Source: CATOSP01 sp965197545 (GTDB lineage: Bacteria; Chloroflexota; Dehalococcoidia; Lucifugimonadales; UBA3495). From it: 64,000 nucleotides of DNA. The stretch is from positions 806,001-870,000 of the forward strand of contig CBDANJ010000008.1 of the NCBI GenBank assembly GCA_965197545.1, in the 5' to 3' direction. Position 1 is the stretch's first letter, and each line of letters begins with the position of its first letter. Positions 23,433-32,235 of the stretch are shown in pieces. The notes under the pieces are model-generated. The model made no database searches, was not told where the DNA came from, and saw only the letters and a program-made list of their open reading frames with translations. The position numbers were made by a program, and so were the translations under genes.

Positions 23433-25220
23433 CTACTTCAAAGTAATCGTGTGGAAAGCCGACGAATGCTGGGAGAGGGGATATGGCTCCCACGTCGCAA
23501 TGCGTGGCCCCACACCCCAGGGAATGTTGATGTAGCCGATAGCCAGGTCGTAAGCTTCGTCCAGCAACCTCTTGTAGAGGGTATTGAAAACTTCAGCTTC
23601 ACCATCCCGGCCAATCTTAGCCACTGCTATGTCTCCCAGGTCCCAGATCTCGGGGTTGCTGTGATAGTAATAGGTCGCATCTGAGTCGCGGTTCAGATAG
23701 AAGAGCTTTGTGATACCGGCGGCGTCGGACCTGGTATCCTGACCGCCCCACAGGAGGTGGCCGTCAAAGTCCCGAGGCGTGGCTACCTTGGCCCTTCCAA
23801 GGCCGGTCTTGTCGTGCTGCCGTACCTCAACGTCCAGTCCCAACTCGGTCTGCCAGAACTCGGCTGCGAGCTGGGCCGACTCCACCATGAATGGGATGAA
23901 CGGAGATATGTAGGTATCGACGATTAACGTTCCGAACCCCCTCCCCCCAGGGTAACCGGCCTCCGCGAGGAGTTGACGAGCCTTCTCGGGGTCAAATGGG
24001 TAAGGAGCCAAGTCTGGACTGTACCCCAGAGTGCTGTCGGTTACGACCCAGAACCCCTTCACCTGCATGACCTGTGGACCGCCGTAGAGTTGGTTCTGCA
24101 TCTTTTCTTTGTCTACGGCGTAACTGAGAGCTTGACGCACTCTCTTGTCATGGCAGGGAAATTCTGGGTTGAAGCATCCCCAGGGTTGGACCTGGAAGGC
24201 CCGCGCTTCTGGGCTAAAGATTAGGCGGCCGCCTCCGGCTTCGATCTGGTCACGAGCGCCAAGCCCCACGCGGCCCATGTCTGCTTCACCTGCCCGAATG
24301 GCAGCTATCCGGGTGGACTCGTCCTGGGCCAGGACAAACTCCATCGTGCTGAACTGTATCCGCTTGTCGTCAGGGAAACCGTTGTCGGGCTGATGGAAGT
24401 AGTCGTCGAAGCGCTCGAAGACCATTTTCTCGCCCAAGTCGTGCTTCACCAATTTGATGATGCCGGCAGCTATAGGGTTTTGGTCGTACGCCAGTGCCTC
24501 GGCCTCATCGTGCAGGTGCTCCCGTTTGGGCATTACTTTGGTTAGAGAGTTTCCTCCATTGCCTTGTGAACCGTAAGAGGCGAATTCGGGTATCGTTTTC
24601 GTGCTGGTCACCGTGACTTGATTGGCGGCCGGTCCCAACTCGATCTTCTCCATGTCACGGCCGTATCGGAGAGCGAGCGACGCAGTGGCGTAATCAGGCG
24701 CCTGCGGCCCCACATAATGCTGGAGGGACCATAGGACGTCTTCCATCTCTACTTCGGTCCCATCGTGGAACTTGACACCTTCCCTGATCGTGAATGTCGT
24801 GGAACGTAGATCGTCGGAAATAGACCATTCGGTCGCGATCCCTGGTATCACGGTTAGCTTCCCCTCCTCTACATTCGAGTCGACGAGAAAGCCGTGGAAT
24901 TGACGGTTGGTATCCACGCCCGGGTCCCCGTAGGCGGCGTCAAACCGTTCGTTGCCAAAACTCCCGGTCATCATGGTGACCTTACCGGGATTGACGTCTC
25001 CCATTGCAGTGGCCGGGGCCTCTGCCACCGGCGCAGTTGTAGCCTTCGCGACCTCGGCTGCGGGTTTGGTAGCTATGGGAGCCATCTCAGCCGGAGTTGC
25101 CGTGTCAGCCTTGTCCGGTTCAGTAGCTCCCCCGCAAGCTATCGCTATCAGGAGTGCCAGGGCGAACGCGGCGCCTAAACAGAAAACGGTCTTTACTTTT
25201 CGTTTGCCAGAATCCTGCAT
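23433..25220 (-). CDS. ABC solute-binding lipoprotein, family 5 (system A)
   Basis: 595 residues, ATG behind AAGGAGG. Signal peptide with lipobox IAIAC (Cys29), an Ala/Thr/Pro linker, then the SBP_bac_5 fold: STTFTIREGVKFHDGTEVEM, VRQALSYAVDKEKMQNQLYG and FDPEKARQLLAEAGYPGGRG are the usual landmarks. Binds peptides or other small ligands outside the membrane and delivers them to the DppBC-like permease. Driven by the promoter at 25358-25386. Confidence 0.92.
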   Translation of the reverse strand: MQDSGKRKVKTVFCLGAAFALALLIAIACGGATEPDKADTATPAEMAPIATKPAAEVAKATTAPVAEAPATAMGDVNPGKVTMMTGSFGNERFDAAYGDPGVDTNRQFHGFLVDSNVEEGKLTVIPGIATEWSISDDLRSTTFTIREGVKFHDGTEVEMEDVLWSLQHYVGPQAPDYATASLALRYGRDMEKIELGPAANQVTVTSTKTIPEFASYGSQGNGGNSLTKVMPKREHLHDEAEALAYDQNPIAAGIIKLVKHDLGEKMVFERFDDYFHQPDNGFPDDKRIQFSTMEFVLAQDESTRIAAIRAGEADMGRVGLGARDQIEAGGGRLIFSPEARAFQVQPWGCFNPEFPCHDKRVRQALSYAVDKEKMQNQLYGGPQVMQVKGFWVVTDSTLGYSPDLAPYPFDPEKARQLLAEAGYPGGRGFGTLIVDTYISPFIPFMVESAQLAAEFWQTELGLDVEVRQHDKTGLGRAKVATPRDFDGHLLWGGQDTRSDAAGITKLFYLNRDSDATYYYHSNPEIWDLGDIAVAKIGRDGEAEVFNTLYKRLLDEAYDLAIGYINIPWGVGPRIATWEPYPLSQHSSAFHTITLK

Positions 25221-25357
25221 ATTTAGCCTCCTTGTGCATTTGATGAGAGGTTCCTATTCGGTCAAACGCCACCTGCGCACAACTCTCCGACCAGTTGAGA
25301 TGCCTCTGCCCAAAGTCTTGTACCGGTGAGCGTTGCGTCTCTCAGCCTAGCCCGGGA

Positions 25358-25386
25358 AGTATATGCGCGTAATCCTACAGAGTCAA
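25358..25386 (-). promoter_or_regulatory. sigma-70-type promoter for system A SBP operon
   Basis: On the minus strand: TTGACT (25386-25381), 17-bp spacer, TATACT (25363-25358). Reads toward the solute-binding gene, leaving a ~130-nt leader. Confidence 0.75.
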
Positions 25387-25542
25387 GGAATATAGCGATG
25401 GTATGCCGTGGTATCTAGGGTATTTATCAACGTATTACCATATAATAAATGGTGAATGAGCACTTAAGTAATTCCTGATTATATGTACATTTTTTGGACT
25501 ACTATCAAGCCAGGAGGGCCGAATATTCTAGAGTATCGGTTG

Positions 25543-25995
25543 ATGGAATGGCTGGTTCCGATTATTCGTATTGCGTCCGGATTCGTCGCCGCCATCATGC
25601 TCGGGGTGTTGGGCGACGTGATGGCCAGAGTCTTCAACCTGGCTATCGGTTTTCCCTGGGACTTCAGAATTCACCAGAACCTACAGGTCATCGGAATCGG
25701 TTTTGGCGCTGCGGTTGGCGCCAACTTGGCATGGGTTATTGCGGGTCTCCGCTGGCGCCGAGTGGTTGCTTCCGTACTGACGGTGTTAGTTGCTGGAATC
25801 GCCGGAGCGTATATCGGGTTATTTTTCGGCCCGGGTCTGGACGAAACGTACTGGTGGAGCCGGTACGGAACCGACATCGCGGTGCATGTAGGAGGGGCAA
25901 CGGTCAGCCTCACCGTAGCGACGACGTTCGGCTTGATCGAGATGCGGCAGGCAAGATCCCGTCTTGAGGCGACCGCCCGGCCCTTGAGGCGTTAA
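25543..25995 (+). CDS. four-helix membrane protein, unknown
   Basis: About 150 residues from ATG 25543; the frame is open from 25483, but a membrane protein starting MEWLVPIIRIASG is more likely. Four hydrophobic segments (IIRIASGFVAAIMLGVLG, VIGIGFGAAVGANLAWVIAG, VVASVLTVLVAGIAGAYIGL, ATVSLTVATTFGLI). No family recognised. It sits in opposite orientation between the two halves of transport system A and converges on the D-F genes. Confidence 0.55.
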   Translation: MEWLVPIIRIASGFVAAIMLGVLGDVMARVFNLAIGFPWDFRIHQNLQVIGIGFGAAVGANLAWVIAGLRWRRVVASVLTVLVAGIAGAYIGLFFGPGLDETYWWSRYGTDIAVHVGGATVSLTVATTFGLIEMRQARSRLEATARPLRR

Positions 25996-26018
25996 GGGTC
26001 TAGTTGACCGGACTGACC

Positions 26019-27011
26019 CTACTCGGAGTAGAGGTGGCAGGAAACCAGGTGGCCTTGTTCGGCTGGACGGAGCTCGGGAGTCTGGGCGGAGCACCGGTCC
26101 ATCACGAACGGGCAGCGAGGGTGGAATGCGCAACCCGAAGGCGGGTTCAGTGGCGAAGGCACTTCCCCGGTCAGCACCAACTCTTCCCGTTCGATGTCCG
26201 GGTGAGACGGCAACGAGGCCGCGATCAGCGCCTTGGTGTAGGGGTGCATGGGGTTGGTAAAAAGCTGCCGGGTGGGCGCTTCTTCAACTATCTTCCCAAG
26301 ATACATGACGCCGACGTGGTGGCTCATGTAACGCACGGTCGCCAGGTTGTGGGCAATGAGCAGGTAGCTGACCCCGTAACGCTCTTGCAGGTTCCGCAGC
26401 AGGTTCATTATCTGGGCGCGAATCGACACGTCCAACGCCGACACTGGCTCGTCCAGAACTATGACCTGAGGGTTGAGGGACAGGCTCCTCGCGATCGCTA
26501 TTCTCTGGCGTTGGCCTCCGCTGAATTCGTGTGGGAAGTAGTCTGCCTGGAAGGAGTGGAGCCCCACGTCCTGGAGCAGGGTCTCCAGGTGCTCCTTGGC
26601 TTCACCCTTGGAAAGGTTGCGGTTGGTGAGCAGGGGCTCCAGGATGATGGACCCCACCCTCATCCTCGGGTTGAGAGAGCTCCAGGGGTCCTGGAAAACG
26701 GCTTGCACTGAGGAGCGGTAGTCCCTGCGTCCATCGGAATCCAAGCCGGCCAGGTCTCGATCGTTAAACTTCACCGCACCCGATGTAGGCTTCTCAACCA
26801 TGAGGACAATCTTGGCGGTGGTAGTCTTCCCGCAACCAGACTCGCCGACCAAGCTGTATGTCTCCCCCCGGCGTATTTTGAAGGAGATTCCGTCGATGGC
26901 CTTGACCTGGCCGATTGTGCGGCGTAGCAGGACTCCCTCGGTAACCGGGAAGTGCTTGGTAACGTCCTGAGCCTCGATGACGAACTCGGTTGCAGTGGCG
27001 GTCTGGGTCAT
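26019..27011 (-). CDS. oligopeptide ABC ATPase, OppF/DppF-like (system A)
   Basis: 330 residues from ATG 27011, overlapping the upstream stop as ATGA; the frame is open to 27101. Walker A GESGCGKTT, signature FSGGQRQRIAIARSL, Walker B VIVLDEPVSALD, H-loop LLIAHNL. The C-terminal oligopeptide-ATPase extension has FHPRCPFVMDRC. Couples ATP hydrolysis to import together with the OppD-like subunit. Confidence 0.92.
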   Translation of the reverse strand: MTQTATATEFVIEAQDVTKHFPVTEGVLLRRTIGQVKAIDGISFKIRRGETYSLVGESGCGKTTTAKIVLMVEKPTSGAVKFNDRDLAGLDSDGRRDYRSSVQAVFQDPWSSLNPRMRVGSIILEPLLTNRNLSKGEAKEHLETLLQDVGLHSFQADYFPHEFSGGQRQRIAIARSLSLNPQVIVLDEPVSALDVSIRAQIMNLLRNLQERYGVSYLLIAHNLATVRYMSHHVGVMYLGKIVEEAPTRQLFTNPMHPYTKALIAASLPSHPDIEREELVLTGEVPSPLNPPSGCAFHPRCPFVMDRCSAQTPELRPAEQGHLVSCHLYSE

Positions 27012-27979
27012 TCCAGCCTCCAGCATGTGGCGTAATGGTTGTTGCCGACGGTAATAGCCTCCGGGACTTCCTCGTGGCATCGGTCGAAGACGTAGGGACA
27101 CCGTGCGGCGAAGGTGCAGCCCGCAGGCAGTTGGTCTAGGGCGGGGGGTTGACCTTCGATGGAATAGAGGGTGTCCACTTCTTCATCCACGTTTGGCACA
27201 GAGCGTATCAGCGCCTCAGTATAGGGATGGGACGGGTTGTTAAAGAGGTCGCGAACGTCGGCGCTCTCGGCGACCCGTCCGGCGTACATCACCGCAACCC
27301 GGTCGCACATCTTGGCAACTATGCCGAAGTCGTGTGTGATGAAGATGATAGAGAGGCCCGTCTCGGCCTGGAGGTCCTTGAGAAGTTGCAGGTACTGCAA
27401 CTGAATGGTGGCGTCCAGAGACGTAGTAGCCTCATCGGCGATCAGGACTTTTGGCGCTCCGGCTATGGCTATCGCACCGACAACTCTCTGGCGCATTCCG
27501 CCGCTCATCTGATGGGGGAAGTTGTTGATGCGAGTCTCTGGAGAGGCGATATTCACTCTGCCCAAGGCGTTTATTGCCCGGTCGCGCAACCCGCCTAGGT
27601 TTGGCATCTTGGTCAGGCGCAGGGTTTCCACGAGCTGACTACCGATGGTGAAGACCGGGTTCAGCGAGGTCATGGGGTCCTGCAATATCATACATATCTC
27701 GCGGCCCCGGATATCCTGCATCTCCGCTTGGGTCTTCTCCAGCAGGTTTACACCGTCCAGAAGGACCTCGCCTCCAACGATCCGCCCCGCTGGCTGGGGG
27801 ACCAGCCCCATGATGGAGAGAGCGGTCATGCTCTTACCGCACCCGGACTCCCCAACTATACCCAGAGTCTCGCCGGGGCCGAGGGTGAAACTTACCCCGT
27901 CCACCGCCTTCACCACGCCGGTCCGGGTGTAGAAATAGGTCTTCAGGTCTTTGACTTCGAGTATGGGAGCCTGTTCCAA
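27008..27979 (-). CDS. oligopeptide ABC ATPase, OppD/DppD-like (system A)
   Basis: 323 residues from TTG 27979 with AAGGACG upstream. Walker A GESGCGKSM, Q-loop MILQDPMTSLNPVF, signature MSGGMRQRVVGAI, Walker B VLIADEATTSLD (Ala where Pro is usual; the catalytic Glu is kept), and the cysteine-rich C-terminus CTFAARCPYVFDRC. It starts 139 bases after the system B ATPase, so it could be read from operon B or from its own promoter. Confidence 0.92.
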   Translation of the reverse strand: MEQAPILEVKDLKTYFYTRTGVVKAVDGVSFTLGPGETLGIVGESGCGKSMTALSIMGLVPQPAGRIVGGEVLLDGVNLLEKTQAEMQDIRGREICMILQDPMTSLNPVFTIGSQLVETLRLTKMPNLGGLRDRAINALGRVNIASPETRINNFPHQMSGGMRQRVVGAIAIAGAPKVLIADEATTSLDATIQLQYLQLLKDLQAETGLSIIFITHDFGIVAKMCDRVAVMYAGRVAESADVRDLFNNPSHPYTEALIRSVPNVDEEVDTLYSIEGQPPALDQLPAGCTFAARCPYVFDRCHEEVPEAITVGNNHYATCWRLE

Positions 27980-28118
27980 GATTATCGTCCTTACTCGAGA
28001 TTTAGGCTCATTAAACTCGGGGTCTAAAATGCCTCTCTACCGGTCTTCGGAGACACAATACGCCACAATCGGCACTTTCAATGGGTGGGAGTAAGCCCTT
28101 ACAGTGGAGGACGCTAGG

Positions 28119-29135
28119 TCAACCGGATATCGCGGAGGGTACCTCCGAGTAAAGGTGGCATGACACCCGGTGGCCCTCATGTACGATGCGATATTCGGGC
28201 ACTTGCGTAGCGCATTGGTCCATGACAAAGGGGCAACGCGGATGAAACGTACACCCACTAGGGGGATTTAACGGGGAGGGAACTTCTCCCGTCAACACAA
28301 TTTCTTCACGGGTCCGGCGAGGATGGGCAGGCAGAGACGCGGAGATTAGCGCTTTGGTGTAAGGGTGCATCGGGTTGGTGAAAAGCTCGGCTGGCGCAGC
28401 TTCCTCTACGATCTTCCCAAGGTACATGACGCCTACCTGATGGCTCATGTATCTGACCGTGGCCAGGTTGTGGGCGATTAGCAGATAGCTCAATTGGTAG
28501 GTTTCCTGCAACTCCTTGAGCAGATTCAAGATCTGAGCCCGTATGGACACGTCGAGGGCCGACACCGGCTCGTCCAACACGATCAGTTTCGGGCGGGTCG
28601 AAAGCGCGCGAGCGATGGCTATGCGCTGGCGCTGCCCGCCGCTGAACTCATGAGGGTAACGCTCGGCGTGGAACGAGTGGAGTCCAACGACCTCCAGCAA
28701 CTCGGCCACATGGGTCCTCACCTCACGTCTTGTCAACCGATTGTGCGTGATCAACGGCTCGGAGATGATCGAGTCCACGCGCATCCTGGGATTCAATGAA
28801 CTCCAGGGGTCTTGGAAAACAGCCTGGACCGAAGCCCTGAAAGACCTTTTTTCTTCCCCGTTAAATTGGCCCATGGCCTTGCCCTGGAAATGGACTTGAC
28901 CTTCTGACGGCGGTTCAGCCATCAGGATCATTCGCGACGTCGTAGTCTTCCCGCAACCCGATTCTCCAACCAGGCTGTAGGTCTGGCCCTCGGGAATAGT
29001 GAAGGATATGCCGTCCACGGCCTTGACCACTCCGATCGTCCGCCGGAGGACTACACCCTTGGTCACAGGGTAATGTTGCCTCAAGCCTACGGCTTCGATC
29101 AGGGCATTCCCATTGTCCGTCCCGTTATCCCTCAT
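28119..29135 (-). CDS. oligopeptide ABC ATPase, OppF/DppF-like (system B)
   Basis: 338 residues. ATG 29135 is preferred (GGAGG seven bases upstream); it overlaps the upstream gene by 11 bases. Open to 29246. Walker A GESGCGKTT, signature FSGGQRQRIAIARAL, Walker B LIVLDEPVSALD, C-terminal FHPRCPFVMDQC. Last gene of operon B. Close paralogue of the 26019 gene. Confidence 0.92.
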   Translation of the reverse strand: MRDNGTDNGNALIEAVGLRQHYPVTKGVVLRRTIGVVKAVDGISFTIPEGQTYSLVGESGCGKTTTSRMILMAEPPSEGQVHFQGKAMGQFNGEEKRSFRASVQAVFQDPWSSLNPRMRVDSIISEPLITHNRLTRREVRTHVAELLEVVGLHSFHAERYPHEFSGGQRQRIAIARALSTRPKLIVLDEPVSALDVSIRAQILNLLKELQETYQLSYLLIAHNLATVRYMSHQVGVMYLGKIVEEAAPAELFTNPMHPYTKALISASLPAHPRRTREEIVLTGEVPSPLNPPSGCTFHPRCPFVMDQCATQVPEYRIVHEGHRVSCHLYSEVPSAISG

Positions 29136-30102
29136 CTGCATGCCTCCAGCAGAGTGCCGTGTGCCCGGAGTCGATGACGAACTCCGGGGGGAATTCCTTG
29201 CATTTATCGAACGCGTAAGGACATCTGGGAGCGAATGCACATCCATCCGGAAGGTCGTCGAGGGTTGGTGGCTGCCCTTCGATCGAAGGGAGAAAGTCTA
29301 CGTCTAAATCTATGTCGGGCACTGACTGCAGCAGGGCTTCGGAATAAGGATGGGCCGGATTATCGAACAGGCTCTCTACCCCGGCTTGCTCCACCATTTT
29401 CCCAGCGTACATCACGGCCACCCGGTCACACATCCTGGCGACGATGCCAAAATCGTGGGTGATGAAGATGATGGCGGCGCCAGTCTCGGCCTGGATGTCC
29501 TTGAGCAATCTCAAGTATTGGAGCTGAATCGTAGCGTCCAAAGAGGTGGTCGGTTCGTCTGCAATGAGTATGTTGGGCGAACGGGCCATAGCGATGGCTC
29601 CCACTACCCGTTGGCGCATTCCACCGCTCATCTGGTGGGGAAAGTTGTCCATGCGGGTCTCCGCCGCGGGAATACGGACGCTGGCCAGCAGATCGATCGC
29701 CTTTTGACGGAGCGACCGCTTCGGTTCGTGGGATTCCATCTGCAAGCTCTCGATCAACTGGTTGCCCACACTGAATACGGGGTTCAAAGAGGTCAACGGG
29801 TCCTGCATGACCATGCAGATCCCTCCACCCCTGATCTCGCGCATCTCCGCGGAAGTCTTTTCTAGAAGGCTTTCCCCCTTGTAGATGATGTCTCCACCCA
29901 CGATCCGCCCGGCCGGCTTGGGGACCAAGCCCAAAATGGACCAAGCGGTCATGCTCTTGCCGGACCCGGACTCTCCAACTATGCCAAGCGTTTCACCCTG
30001 TCCCAACTCGAAGCTGATACCATCCACGGCCTTGACGATCCCCGTGCTGGTGTAGAAGTATGTCCGAAGGTCCACAACTTTCAATATTGGATCGTTGGCC
30101 AA
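29125..30102 (-). CDS. oligopeptide ABC ATPase, OppD/DppD-like (system B)
   Basis: 325 residues from TTG 30102 (GGAGGG eight bases upstream). Walker A GESGSGKSM, Q-loop MVMQDPLTSLNPVF, signature MSGGMRQRVVGAI, Walker B ILIADEPTTSLD (standard Pro, unlike the system A copy), C-terminal CAFAPRCPYAFDKC. 20 bases after the DppC-like gene. Confidence 0.92.
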   Translation of the reverse strand: MANDPILKVVDLRTYFYTSTGIVKAVDGISFELGQGETLGIVGESGSGKSMTAWSILGLVPKPAGRIVGGDIIYKGESLLEKTSAEMREIRGGGICMVMQDPLTSLNPVFSVGNQLIESLQMESHEPKRSLRQKAIDLLASVRIPAAETRMDNFPHQMSGGMRQRVVGAIAMARSPNILIADEPTTSLDATIQLQYLRLLKDIQAETGAAIIFITHDFGIVARMCDRVAVMYAGKMVEQAGVESLFDNPAHPYSEALLQSVPDIDLDVDFLPSIEGQPPTLDDLPDGCAFAPRCPYAFDKCKEFPPEFVIDSGHTALCWRHADEG

Positions 30103-30122
30103 AGAACAATCCCTCCAGACTG

Positions 30123-31016
30123 CTAGCGGGCGCGCCTAAGCTTGGGGTCGAGGTAGTCCCGAAGCCAGTCACCAAAGAAATTGAAAGCCATCACGACAAT
30201 GGTGATAGCGATCCCTGGGAAGAGCGCTAACCACCACCCGCCAATCAGGTGTGCCCGTCCTTCAGCGACCATTATCCCCCAGGCTGGTTCACCGGGCTTG
30301 AGGCCCATGCCGAGGAAACTCAACGATGCCTCCAGCAGGATTACTTGACCGATGCTCAGGCTGGTCAGCACCATTAACGTATTGACAGTGTTGGGGAAGA
30401 GATGCCTCCATACGATCAAAGAGGGGGAAACCCCTGTGATCCGGGCCAAAATCACGAAGTCGCGCTCCCGCGTAGATAAGACTTCGCCCCGGATCATGCG
30501 GGCGAATCTGGCCCAAGACGTGGCAGTCACCGCTATCACCACCGTCCAGATCCCGGTACCCAGCAAGGTGACGATCAGAAGGGCCACCAACAGGGAAGGG
30601 AAACCCATGACCGCGTCGGTGATTCGCATCAGGATAGAATCCGTCCACCTTCCGGCATAGCCGGATACCAATCCAATAACGGTGCCCACTACGATGGCCA
30701 CCCCGATGGCCGGAGCAGTAACTCGCAGGGTCGTCCGGGCGCCGTGGATCAGCCGGCTCAAGTAGTCCTTTCCCAATTTGTCCGTGCCCAGGGGATGAGA
30801 CCAGTCTTGGAAGGGCGGGATGATATTCTGCCCTCCTATCTTGATGTCGTTCTTGGTTGGGCTATAGGGGGCGAGCAGGTCTGCCCCGAAGGCTAACACC
30901 ACCAGGGCCGCAAGAATCACGATCGGCACCCAAGGCAACCTGGCTTCTCGAATGCGCCGGCGCGCGCTTCTAACGCTGCTACGTTCCGCCAGTATGGCTG
31001 TATCGGCAGTGGCCAC
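30123..31016 (-). CDS. peptide/nickel-type ABC permease, DppC-like (system B)
   Basis: 297 residues from GTG 31016 (AGGTGA upstream). A longer polar N-terminus than the system A copy, then six membrane segments; GTDKLGKDYLSRLIHGAR, the loop VLSTRERDFVILARITGVS, ending FNFFGDWLRDYLDPKLRR. 21 bases after the DppB-like gene. Confidence 0.9.
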   Translation of the reverse strand: MATADTAILAERSSVRSARRRIREARLPWVPIVILAALVVLAFGADLLAPYSPTKNDIKIGGQNIIPPFQDWSHPLGTDKLGKDYLSRLIHGARTTLRVTAPAIGVAIVVGTVIGLVSGYAGRWTDSILMRITDAVMGFPSLLVALLIVTLLGTGIWTVVIAVTATSWARFARMIRGEVLSTRERDFVILARITGVSPSLIVWRHLFPNTVNTLMVLTSLSIGQVILLEASLSFLGMGLKPGEPAWGIMVAEGRAHLIGGWWLALFPGIAITIVVMAFNFFGDWLRDYLDPKLRRAR

Positions 31017-31037
31017 GAGTCACCTACTTTCTGGCAA

Positions 31038-32003
31038 TCAATTTACCCGGATCCGTGGGTCGGCATAACCGTAGAGAATGTCCACGACCATTGCGCAAAT
31101 CACGTAAGCTGCCCCGGACAACAGGATCGCGCCCTCCGCCATCGGATAGTCCCGGGAGGTTACTGCTTGGAGCAGTAGCAGCCCAATACCAGGCCAGGCG
31201 AAGACCACTTCCACAACGACCGAGCCGTTTAGAAGTCCCGCCAGGGTGATCCCACCGAATGTAAGGACCGGTATGAACGCGTTCCTGGCAGCGTGTTTCC
31301 AAATTACAACACGGTCATGGAGACCTTTGACTTGGGCAAACTTCACGTAGTCGGTGTCCAATACATCGAGCATGGCGGAGCGAGACAGGCGCATAATGGC
31401 TGCCGCAACCGAGGTGGCCAAGACAAACGCCGGCAGGATCAGGTGATAGAGCATGTCCGGCACCTGGGGCAGAGTTGGGAACCAGCCCACGACCTCTCCG
31501 CGGCCGAAGGTTGGGAACAATTTAACCTGAGCCCCGAGAAACAGGATCAACATGATGGCGATCCAGAACTGGGGAGCCGCCATTCCAAAAATCGCAAAGG
31601 CCTTCCAGAACTTATCGAATATAGAATCGCGTTTGACTGCGGACAGGATTCCCAACGGCACACCTATTACGGTAGCCACGATTAGACCCGCGACGGCTAG
31701 GTGGATTGTGGCTGGTAAACGTTCAAGCAGCAGGTCCTTAACGGGCTGCCTGATGACAAAGGAGTCGCCGAAGTCCAGCCGGAGGGCGTGGCCAAGGAAA
31801 TCCAAGTATTGAATGATGAAGGGGCGGTCCAGGCCCATCGCCTTTTTCTGTTCTTCGTAGACTTTCTGGTCGTGGTCTTCCGAAATTGGAATGAGGAAAC
31901 TCGTGACGTCCCCGGTTAGGAAAACGCTGCCGAAGACGACGAAGCTCAGGACGACTAGGGTTACAATCCCTTCGCCGAGGCGTCTTAGAATGTATGCCCA
32001 CAT
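31038..32003 (-). CDS. peptide/nickel-type ABC permease, DppB-like (system B)
   Basis: 321 residues. N-terminal MWAYILRRLGEGIVTLVVLS, then LDFGDSFVIRQPVKDLLLER, the ATPase-contact loop YVKFAQVKGLHDRVVIWKHA, and LLNGSVVVEVVFAWPGIGLL. Lies 232 bases downstream of the solute-binding gene across a hairpin that may lower its expression relative to the binding protein. Confidence 0.9.
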   Translation of the reverse strand: MWAYILRRLGEGIVTLVVLSFVVFGSVFLTGDVTSFLIPISEDHDQKVYEEQKKAMGLDRPFIIQYLDFLGHALRLDFGDSFVIRQPVKDLLLERLPATIHLAVAGLIVATVIGVPLGILSAVKRDSIFDKFWKAFAIFGMAAPQFWIAIMLILFLGAQVKLFPTFGRGEVVGWFPTLPQVPDMLYHLILPAFVLATSVAAAIMRLSRSAMLDVLDTDYVKFAQVKGLHDRVVIWKHAARNAFIPVLTFGGITLAGLLNGSVVVEVVFAWPGIGLLLLQAVTSRDYPMAEGAILLSGAAYVICAMVVDILYGYADPRIRVN

Positions 32004-32176
32004 ATCTCTACTGGCTCCACCAACATCGCGGCCTGAGCATTTTGGAACGCCTCGCCACCATCTTAACTGGCCTTCGGGGTCAAGCGGGAGAGGGTTTCAT
32101 ATCGTAGGTTCGTTCAGATTCGGGGGCAAGCTAAGCGAGGCACAGGGTAGTCATAGGTTCCGTTCAGGGGGAAGGC

Positions 32177-32211
32177 GATAGGGGAGAAAGGCGACAGCCT
32201 GCTCCCCTATC
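32177..32211 (-). promoter_or_regulatory. intercistronic hairpin between SBP and permeases (system B)
   Basis: Perfect 10-bp arms GATAGGGGAG / CTCCCCTATC (32177-32186 / 32202-32211), 15-nt loop, 24 bases past the solute-binding stop. No strong T-tract, so a partial terminator or 3'-end stabiliser is likely. Confidence 0.6.
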
Positions 32212-32235
32212 CACCGCTCGATAGGCGCCTTGGGG